This document shows positions 49,001 to 59,100 of a stretch of 64,000 bases of DNA, in pieces. The DNA lies in assembly GCF_029873635.1 (NCBI RefSeq), contig NC_080427.1, positions 74,927,348-74,991,347 of the forward strand. The letters run 5' to 3'. Every line of letters starts with the position of its first letter. Within the stretch, counting starts at the first letter, position 1. The position numbers and the translations under genes are program-made. This DNA is from Malania oleifera (taxonomy: Eukaryota; Streptophyta; Magnoliopsida; Santalales; Ximeniaceae). Below the pieces are notes generated by a model that saw only the letters and a program-made list of their open reading frames with translations, was not told the origin of the DNA and did not search any database.

Positions 49001-50166
49001 TGGTATAATACAAGCCTTACAAGATAGACGGTCCTTGCTCTTAGTTAAGAAGAAATCTATTTGGCTTTTATTGTGCCCACTCTTGAAAGTTATTAAGTGC
49101 TCTTCAATATACCAAATCGTAAAACATGGCAAAATGGATTGTATCATCGACCTCATTTTTATCTCTATATCCATGACCTCCATGTATCCTCTCATATCCT
49201 ATATTATCCTTACCAATGTGATTGTTCAAATAAACTCCCGTGAATATCTTTTTTGACATTTGTATCCCTTGAAAATACTATTCATATCTTCCCAAAATTG
49301 TCTTTTTAGATTTTTTGCTAAGCCTATTCGGGGAGCATACGCACTAATGACTTTCACTATTTCCAGGCCTAAAACTATCCTAATTTAAATGATCTTATCT
49401 CGCATTTTTTTAACATCTACTACATTATTTTTATGTCTATCTACAATACTACCCACCCCGTTTTATGTTTCTCTCAACTAGTGTACCAAAGTTTAAATCC
49501 TGATTTTTCAATTTCTTTATCTTTCTCTCCTACTCATTTCGTCTCTTGAAGGCAGATTAAGTTGATTTTCCTTCTAAATATTATTTTCACTATTTCCATA
49601 CTTTCTCCTGTAAGAGTCCCTATATTTCAAGTTGCTAATTTTATCTTAGTTTCTTGTTTTAACTTATTAACCCTATCTCTTTTATACTAACCTAGTCTGT
49701 TCCCTTGATCTAGGTAAATTTGATGAGAATTCATGATAATAAGATCTGACAAAGTTTTATGTTGGCTGTCAGCTACCTAACACAACCTTGTTCCTTTATT
49801 CGGGCTTGGGACTGGCTATGTGTACAAAGAGTTTGTGTTACATAGGTGAAGTACACATTTGCGTTTTTTTTTTTTTTACAAATTTATTTCACATATTCAA
49901 ATTTCTAAGTCACATCGTATGACTAGTAAAAACCACGCACAAATACAATGCATTAAAAAAAAATAACAATTTTGGGTATGAATCCAAGCTAGACTAAAAA
50001 CCATGCAATAGTACTTTTTGCAAAAAAATTGTTATATTCCAAGACTTGCAAGTGGAAGCACAAAAAAAAAAGAAAAAAAAAAAGAAAAAAGAAAAAAAGA
50101 AAAATGCATATATTAAGCCTACAAAATCCTAAACACAAAATCACCACAGCTAATCAACTACTGAAA

Positions 50167-50198
<32 letters not shown>

Positions 50199-53100
50199 CA
50201 ATAAAAAAAAATAATAATAATAACAAGAGAGAAGAATACCTTCCATTCCCCGGCACCCACCGAATCCTAGTTGATGCTGTTTTATGTGTTAGTCAGATAT
50301 GATGCCATAATTAGTCTCTCAAATTATGTTATGATTTTATATTATTGCTGTAAATACTCTGTGATTAGTATGCTGATTGTAGTTGATATTATGTAATTAA
50401 TAGGCTGATTGTAAGTAATTAATAGACTGATTGTAATTTCTTTATTTAGTCTCCTAGATGACTGTAATTGCTGATTTTATGCCTTGTAACTGACATTTCT
50501 ATTTGCTATATAATACGAGAACCCTCACAGAGTGTGGTATTCAATCCAATTGACATGGTTTCAGAGCTTTATCTCAATTAGGGTTGTTCTTATTTTTTTC
50601 GGTTCTTTCCGGTGGGTGTTAAATAGCTATTCGGCAGTTTATGTTAGGTTGGGATTGGGCGGTTGATTCTGTTTGTTGCAGAATCTTTGGTGGCTGTCGG
50701 TGTCCTGTTTCGTCACACAAATCTTTGGTGGTGTTGATCTGTGGTGTTGATTCTGTTTGCTGCAGAATCTTTGGTGGCTGTTGGGGTTATGTTTCGTCAC
50801 ACAAATCTTTGGTGGTGTTGATCAGGTTTTATTTTTTGTAATCCAATTTTTTGTTGGATTCCATCATGTCTTCTTGTGATTCCTTTGGTGGTTTCATCAT
50901 GTCTTCTAGTGATTCCTTTGAGGTGCGTTTGACTGGAAAAAATTACTTTGCTTGGGAATTCCAGTTTCGTTTATTTGTTACTGGGAAATAATTGTGGGGC
51001 CAAATTGATGGTAGTGATCTAGCTCCTACGGAGCCTTAGGAGTTGGCCAAGTGGAAGGTCAAAGATGCATGTGTGATGCCCTGGATTATAGAGTCGGTTG
51101 ATCCTCTTATTGTGCTCAATTTAAGGGCCTATAAGACTGCGAAGACTATGTGGGAGTACTTGCTGAAGGTTTATCACCAGGATAATACTCTATGTCGATT
51201 TCAGTTGGAATATGAGATAGCTAGTTACATTCAAGACAATCTCTCCATTCAGGAGTATTTTTCTGGTTTTCAGAATTTATGGGGAGATTTTTTTGATGTG
51301 GTTTATGCGAAGGTACCTGCTGCATCTATCTCTGCCGTTCAAGCTGTCATGAGCAGAGCAAGAGAGATCAATTTCTAATGAGATTGCGCCCTGAATTAGA
51401 GGCTACTCGCTCAAATTTAATGAACCGAGATCCTTCACCATCTTTGGATGCTTGTTTTGGAGAATTACTTCTCGAGGAGCAGCGCCTTCGCACACAGGCT
51501 TAGTCCCAGTAGGATGCTAACCTGAATCCCGTTGCCTATACAGCCTATGGGAGTGGGAATGGTAAGGATATGCGCAAGGTCCAGTGTTTTGGCTGCAAGG
51601 AGTATGATCATATTGCCGCCAACTGTGTAAAGAAAGTGTGCAACTATTGTAAGAAACAAGGCCACTTTATCAGAGAATGTCCCACTCGACCTTCAAATTG
51701 TCACGCCACTACTTATCAGGTTACAGTGAACACTTCTTCTGCTCCAGGGATGCCCTTAGCTTCATCGTCTACTGCTGGATCCTCTAGTCTTACCTCTGAA
51801 ATGGTCCAGCAAATGATTATGTCAGCTTTCTCTGCCTTGGGGCTTCAAGGTAATACTTCGCATAAGTCTTGGCTTATTGATTCCGTTGCATCCAATCATA
51901 TGACCAAATCATCTAATTTGTGTAATGTTCGTCCATATCATGGTTCATCGCAAATTCAGGTAGCTAATGGGAGTCATTTAGCTATTAATGAAATAGGAGA
52001 TATCAATCCTTCATTCAAAGATGTTTATGTATCTCCTGGACTGTCTAATAATCTTATTTCGGTTGGCCAGTTAGTTGAGAAAAAACTGTGATGTCCATTT
52101 TTCTCGTGATGGTTGTCTTGTGCAGGATCAGGTGTTGGGGAAGATACTCGCGAAGGGGCCTAAAGTTGGCAGACTCTTTCCATTGCAGTTTTCTATTCCT
52201 AGTAGTTTATCTTTGGCTTGTATGACAGTTAATACTTTGAGTGAAGTATGGCATAAACGTTTGGGCCATCCAAACTTTGTTGTGTTGTCTCGTATGTTAA
52301 ATTCTAGTTTGTTAGGCAATAAAGAACATGTTTCTAAACACTTGTCATTTGATTGTTTTGTATGCAAACTTGGTAAGAGTAAGACTGTCGTTTCCTTCTC
52401 ATGGTAGTTGTGCGGAAAAATGCTTTGATATTGTGCATAGTGATGTGTGGGGCATACTTGGGTCTATTTTCTTTGGGCCAAATTTGAGGTCCTATTTGTT
52501 TTTCAGAACTTTGTCGCATATATTGAGAACCAATTTTCTACATGTATTAAGATGTTGAGGTCTGATTCTGGTCGAGAGTACATGTCCCATGAGTTTCATG
52601 ATTTCTTACATCACAAAGGAATTGTCTTTCAGTGTTTTTGTCCTCATACTCCTTAGCAAAATGGGGTGGCGGAACGCAAGAACCGACACCTCTTGGATGT
52701 TGTTCGCACCTTATTTCTTGAATCATCTGTCCTGTCTAAATTATGGGTTGAGGCATTATCTATTGTAGTATACTTAATTAATAGACTGCCCTCTCAGGTT
52801 TTGAATTTTGATTCTCCTTTACCGTTTGTACCATTAGCATCCTAGCTATCTTAATCTGCATATTTTTGTATGTGTTTGCTTTGTTCATTTACCTCATCAT
52901 AAACGCCACAAACTCTCTGCTCAGTCTGTTAAATGTGCCTTTATGGGTTATAGTATTCCCCACAAAGGTTATGTTTGCTATGATTCTTGTGCTAACAAAT
53001 TTCATATATCTTGTAATGTTGTTTTCTTTGAGAATCAATGTTTCTCTCCTACACATGTTTAGTCGTTGCCTGAGATAGTATTCTAACTTGTTTTGATGAA

Positions 53101-56100
53101 TTGCCATCTCTTCCTGACTAGTTCAAACCCAGACTTGTGTGACGTTGACCAAATCTGCCTCTTCCCGAGACTGACCCTTCATTTGAAACTGTTTCGACAA
53201 CTTCTCCTGAGATTGACATGACATCCGAGACAAGTACGATCAGTTCTCTCATGCTTCTTGAGCCTGGTCCTCGACGATCTACTTGGGTAACACATCCTTT
53301 TGATCGGTATGATGATTACCACACTTCTTTTAACGCTACTTTGTCGTCTATTTCCATTCCCACATGCTTTTCAGAGTCTATTAAACATGAATGTTGGCAA
53401 GAAGCGATAGATGAGGAACTTCAAGTTCTCCAGGACAATCATACCTAGGATATTGTTCCTTGCCCCTCTACTGTTAAAGCCATCGGTTGTAAATGGTTTT
53501 TCTCAATTAAGCTCTGCTCTGATGGGACTCTAGATAGGTACAAGGCATGCTTAGTTGCACTTGGAAAAAGGCAAGAATATGGAGTGGACTATGAGGAGAC
53601 ATTTTCTCCTGTGGTAAAGGTGACTACAGTGCGTACGATTCTTTCGATTGCTGCCTCCTAGGGCTGGCCACTTCACCAGATGGACGTAAAAAATGCTTTT
53701 CTTTATGGTGATCTCAAAGAGGATATTTACATGAATCCTCCTTCGAATTTGTTTTCTTCTCCATCTTCGATGGTATGTAAGTTAAAACAATCTCTCTATG
53801 GCTTAAAACAGGCTCCCCGAGCGTGGTTTGAAAAATTTAGGTCTACTTTGCTTCGTCTCTCCTTTGTTCAAAGCCAATGTGGCTCTTCTTTGTTTTTGTG
53901 CAAAACTCCGATTGGTCACGTTCTCTTACTTGTATATGTGGATTATTGTCATTACTGGCACCGACTCCAACTTGATTGATCATCTTAGCCGAATCTTCAG
54001 GCTTCTTTTCATATGAAAGATCTTGGTCCTCTTACGTATTTTTTGGGTTTGGAAGTGCACACGGATTCTTCAGGTATATTCTTGAATCAATGCAAATATA
54101 CTCAGGATTTGATTGGGCTAGCCGGTCTTTAGGATTTGCCTTCGGTGGATACTCCCATGGAGGTCAATGTGAAATATCGAAGTGAGGAGGGTGATCTTCT
54201 TTCTGATCCCAGTGTGTTCCGACAGTTGGTAGGGATCTTGAACTATTTGACTATTACTCGGCCTGATATTTCCTTCGCTGTCTAGTGGGTTAGTCAATTT
54301 TGCAAACTCTTCGCCACCTTCATTTAGCTGCTGTTCACTGTATTATTCGATATCTTCAGGGTTCACCTGGCCGTGGGTTGTTCTTTCCAACTGGCTCTCC
54401 GCTTTGCCTTGCCTTTTATAGTGATGCAGATTGGGCCGGATGTCCTGATACTCAATGGTTTGTCATGGGTTGGTGCATGTTTTTTGGTGATTCTTTGATC
54501 TCTTGGAAAAGTAAGAAACAAGCTCGTGTTTCTAAATCGTCTATTGAATCCAAATACTAAGCAATGTCTGCTGCATGTTCTGAGATTGTTTGGCTTCGTG
54601 GGCTTCTGGTTGAGCTTGGTTTTTCTCAATCTGATTCTACTCCTCTTCATGTTGATAATGCTAGTGCCATTCAAATAGCAGCTAATCCTGTTTATCATGA
54701 GCGTACAAAGCACATTGAAGTAGATTGTCATTTTATTCGAGAAGCCTTGGACACTCGGATTATATCTGTGCCTCATGTTTCTACTCACCTCCAGATAGCT
54801 GACGTCTTCACGAAGGCTATGACATGACAGCGCCATCAGTTCCTTGTGGACAAATTGATGCTTCTGGATCAGCTTGCATCAATTTGAGGGGGGATGTCAG
54901 TCAGATACGATGCCATAATTAGTCTCTCTAATTATGGCATGATTTTATATTATTGCTGTAAATATTCTATGATTAGTAGGCGAATTGTAGTTGATATTAT
55001 GTAATTAATAGGCTGATTGTAAGTAATTAATAGGCTGATTGTAATTGCTTTAGTTAGTCTCCTAGTTGGCTGTAATTGCTGATTTCCAGCCTTGTACCTA
55101 ACATTTCTATTTGCTATATAACACGAGAATCCTCACAGAGAGTGGCATTCAATCCAATTGACATTATGTACATTGATGATCCTGTTACCAATGTTCTCCC
55201 TAAAGGATTATGTTATGCCTGATTTGTGAAGGTATTGTAATTATACATGCCATATTGTCAAGGGTGCATTGTTTAGAGTACAAAGATAGTGGGATTAGAT
55301 ATTGATACTATCACAAGTTAGTCGGTATTTCTTATATGATTTTGATATTATTTCTTTTCCCTCTGTTTTGTTTTGTTCATACCTGTTTTCTTGTAGATCT
55401 TTTTTGGTTTTGAAATTATTGTTTTCCTTACTTCTTGTTTTGTCATACCTGTTTGCTTATTGATGTTTTATGGAAATGGTTTAGTATTATAAAGATAGTT
55501 TCATTAAATTTGTCAGACTCCATATATTTCAGGAAGTTATCATCATTAACAATTTAGAAGTGACATTAGGGTGAGTGATGTGCATGCTTATGTTCCATTG
55601 GAAAAAGCAATATAAAAGATAGAGTGCTTTCAAATTTAGCACTTCAATTCTTGTTGTATTTTTTTTTGCATATTATGCGCTAATACTTATGGAGCGAAGG
55701 ACCAAATTTCCCCTTTATCTTTTGGCATCCCTGTTTCTTTGTTTCACCAGTGTCCATGTCTTTTTTGTTGCAGGGTGGAGACCCCCTTCAACGGAATTAT
55801 AATTTGGAGGTATTCTCCCTCACAAAATTATATGGTTTACATCTTTGATAATTGTCTTTCTTCTATGTGTCTATCCCTTAGTTATTGTATTTGGTATTCC
55901 TTCCTTGCTGTCATTTGTTCTTGGTTGATGTTTCCTTCTATCATCCTTCTATAACAAATTCCAGGGAAATGGCTTATAGATGGCAGAAGAAGATTTGAAG
56001 AGGGAGAAGACAAATCTTTCTACTCTCTAAACAACGGAAGTTGTTGGTTGCTAAAATCATAGACCATTGTTGCTTTATTTGCTCTATAAACATTTAGGAA

Positions 56101-59100
56101 ATCTGAAATGTTGGGAGAGAGTATCAGTTGTCTGACACATTCGTGATGCCCATATACCTGTTGTTTAATTGCAGGTTGTGACATCTTCCTTTTCTACCTT
56201 GTCAAGACTTCCCTGGGGATCAAGACGATTAACAAGTGTTCACAGCCAAGAGAATACCACATTAGATCCTCCACTGCGTTTGCAACTGTTTGAATTTGGT
56301 AGGTTATTGATTGAAACAGCTACTGTTAATAGCGCTCCTAATGATGTTGGTGATGGGTGAACATACTTCATTCTTATTTATTTATTTATTTATTTATTTT
56401 TTCTATTGTTCTATGTATTAAAATGTTGGGCAATTTGATTTAAGATTGAGATTCAATGTCCTCAGAAAATCAATATAAAATGCAAGAGGCATCAGCATAG
56501 ACATTGGTTAATGAAAACTTGAAAAAGATCCCGAGACAAGCATTAGACCCAAGCATGACCAATTGAGCACGTGTTCCATATTGTATAGATAATGGCCGTT
56601 GTTTTTATCTCATGAATAACTTACTGTTTATAGGCATTAAAAGCTTTCCGATGTGACTCTTAGTATTGTTTTGTCAACAGAGGCATGCCCCTTTTGCAGG
56701 AGGGTTCGAGAGGCTATGACTGAGCTTGATCTTTCTGCAGAGGTAAAGTCTACAATTACTGACGGATTCTTTATTTCAATTCACATTGTTTCTTATGCTC
56801 CTCTATATTTTAAGCGAGTTACCTATTTTCTTTGCATTCCTTCCAATTTTACTCTGTACCTGGCTCCACAGGCTCAAACTTATATGGAGTCTAGCCTACA
56901 TTTGTTTTTTTCTCATAAAATTTGAAAACAAAATAAAATTTGTTTTCAACTTTTAATCTATAGTAATTTTGGATACTGCTGTAGATACAATGTGCTGCAG
57001 AACCTTATGAATTTTTTTTCTTCAACAGAACAGGGTTCTTAGTTTAAAATATGAGTTTTCTATTTTTTATTTTTTATTTTTTATTAAATTTATTCTTGAT
57101 TTTATTTGAAGATTTTGCCATGGTGTTGTATTGTCCAGAATCCAGATACCCTTCTAGTCTATAAAAGGTTTTATGCCAATGTGAAAGCCTTATTTAATTG
57201 CTCGCTTTTTTGACAGATTTAAACCACTGCATAGAAGTATGTAGGCCTTTTACATTAAGGAGAAAACCTTTGAAATCCAGAGTATGAATGTTTGAGTCAT
57301 CCTTCTAAAGGAGGTCTGGAAATAGGGAGTTTGTTGTTTAATAACACCTCTATGAGGGAAAAGTGGTTGTGGTGTTTCCCTTTAAAGTCAAATCCTTAAA
57401 GCAAAAGGTAGTTAGAGTGAATATGGGCTCCATAGGAACAGTTGGGATGCTAGGGTTCGGGGGTGGGAATTCTTGTCATGCTAGTGCTTGGAAATTTGCA
57501 TCTTAAATTTATCCTACTTTCATTTCTTTGTCTTACTATAGAGTGGGGGATGGTTCTAGAGATTGTATATGGAAGATATATGGTTGTGGCATAGGCCCTT
57601 GTGTGATGTTTTTCCTCATTTATACAAACTTTCCTGCATTTGTGATACTTCTATTTCAAACCTCTCTAGTTGTAATGACACTAATTTTTCATGGAATCCT
57701 TTTTTTTGTCTTTTTCTTTGTCTTTTTTTTTTTCTGATATCCAAATGAGAGGGAAGTGAGATTTATTATTTATGTTCATTGCTTGATTCTTACCAGTTTC
57801 ATCTTTCTCAGGATAAGAGTTGGTGTTTTGATAATTCTGGTTTTTTCGCTTGTAAAAATCCTTTTATTCTTACCTTGTTAATTTCCCAACTGATCTTTCA
57901 TTCATCTTGAATAATTTCATTTGGAAGGCCTGGGTTCCTTTTTAAGGATAAGACTTTTGTTTGATGCATGATTTTGAATAAGATAAATAGTAATGACTGT
58001 TTGCAGAGTTGTGAGATAGCTGTCCACTATTTCTTCTATTGTTCTTTTACTTGGAGATTATGGAACTATCTTTTTAACATTGTTGAGGACGAATGTTGGG
58101 TTGGCTTGAGTACTTTGGAAGAGCTGTTCTTATTAGATGTAGAGGCTTTGGCAGAAGGAAAATGCTAGACTTTTGTGGAATTGTCTTTAATGGCCATGGA
58201 GTGGTGCATTTGGTAGTGGAGAATTTGAGCATTTTCTCTTTAATGCATGAACTTATGATCTTAGGGTCTTTATATTTTCCCTTTAATAAAATTTTCTTGT
58301 AATACATGTTTCTTCCTCATAAATTTGATTGATTTATTTATTTTTAAATTAGAAAAGACAAAAAATTAAGACTGGCTGGGAACATGGGTTTCTGCTTTTA
58401 TATATACATAAAGTTGACATATACGCTCCATGAGAGTGCGTATACAATGTTGGTCCTCAACTTAACTGCTTCATGATCACTTAACAATGGGGTGAATGGA
58501 ACAGCATGGGAGTCCTAAATTGATGCCTGCATGGCATGTGTAGCATTTTGTACCTCCTTGAAGTAGGTATATTAACTCAATATTAATTTGATTAATAAGG
58601 TACTTTGTAAGTTTGTATTTATCCTTGTAGCATTCAAAAATTTTTGTTCTAGCTTAGATATCTATTGTTGGCCAATACATATAGTGAGTTGTTAATTAGT
58701 TTTTGATCCAATCCAATTCACACATACTTTTCTGGATCTTATTGTAGTTCTTGATCTAAAAGATATATGAATATATGTGTCCTCTAGTCTGTGATCATCC
58801 AATAGATTGAACAAATCATAGGTTGTATAATATAATAGTTGATGAAAAAGACAAATTACACCCACAAACAAAAATTTTGGCTCATTTTCAAAGCAAATTC
58901 TAAGAACAGGAAGTAGGTTTTTGTCTAGTTGACAACCGTCATTGTCCTTATTAAAACCCTTACCTGCATGTATGTTAAAGTTAGGCTTCATGGGGATCCA
59001 ACTTGTTGATTAAGAATTGTAAGTAATTCTTTAGCATCTAGTAAGCAATCCATGCAGCTGATCAAGAATTGTTAGGGAAAGATTTTTTGAGTTTAACAAC

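Larger units (their letters stand above)
50287..55163 (+). mobile_element. Structurally complete Ty1/copia element (4877 bp)
   Basis: Two 269-bp LTRs (50287-50555, 54895-55163), primer-binding site 50556-50567, gag-pol 50866-54887, polypurine tract 54886-54894, perfect 5-bp duplication TTATG at 50282-50286 and 55164-55168. The LTRs differ at about 24 positions by my hand count (about 9%), so the insertion is not recent. Domain order is gag, protease, integrase, RT, RNase H, which is diagnostic of copia. It lies about 0.6 kb upstream of exon 2 in the host gene's sense orientation. Confidence 0.96.
35160..55773 (+). other. Giant intron 1 (about 20.6 kb) loaded with transposons
   Basis: Runs from GTAATT to TTGCAG. 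Contains, in order, unclassified sequence, a SMART-like element, LINE and copia fragments, a copia element broken by two RTE LINEs, and a complete copia element near the 3' end. Exon phases on both sides agree, which supports one intron rather than two genes. Confidence 0.65.

Noticed and set aside
46857..49853. Target-site duplication for the second LINE
   Set aside because: Candidate flanks (CTAATTC on the left, ACACATTTGC on the right) do not match convincingly.
50029..50214. Lysine/arginine-rich small protein
   Set aside because: It is the translation of an A/AAG-rich run and (AAT)n; no start context or family.
57528..58307. Additional exon of the thioredoxin-fold gene in intron 4
   Set aside because: Flanking exons 4 and 5 join in phase without it, and the segment resembles a decayed LINE C-terminal zinc-binding region.
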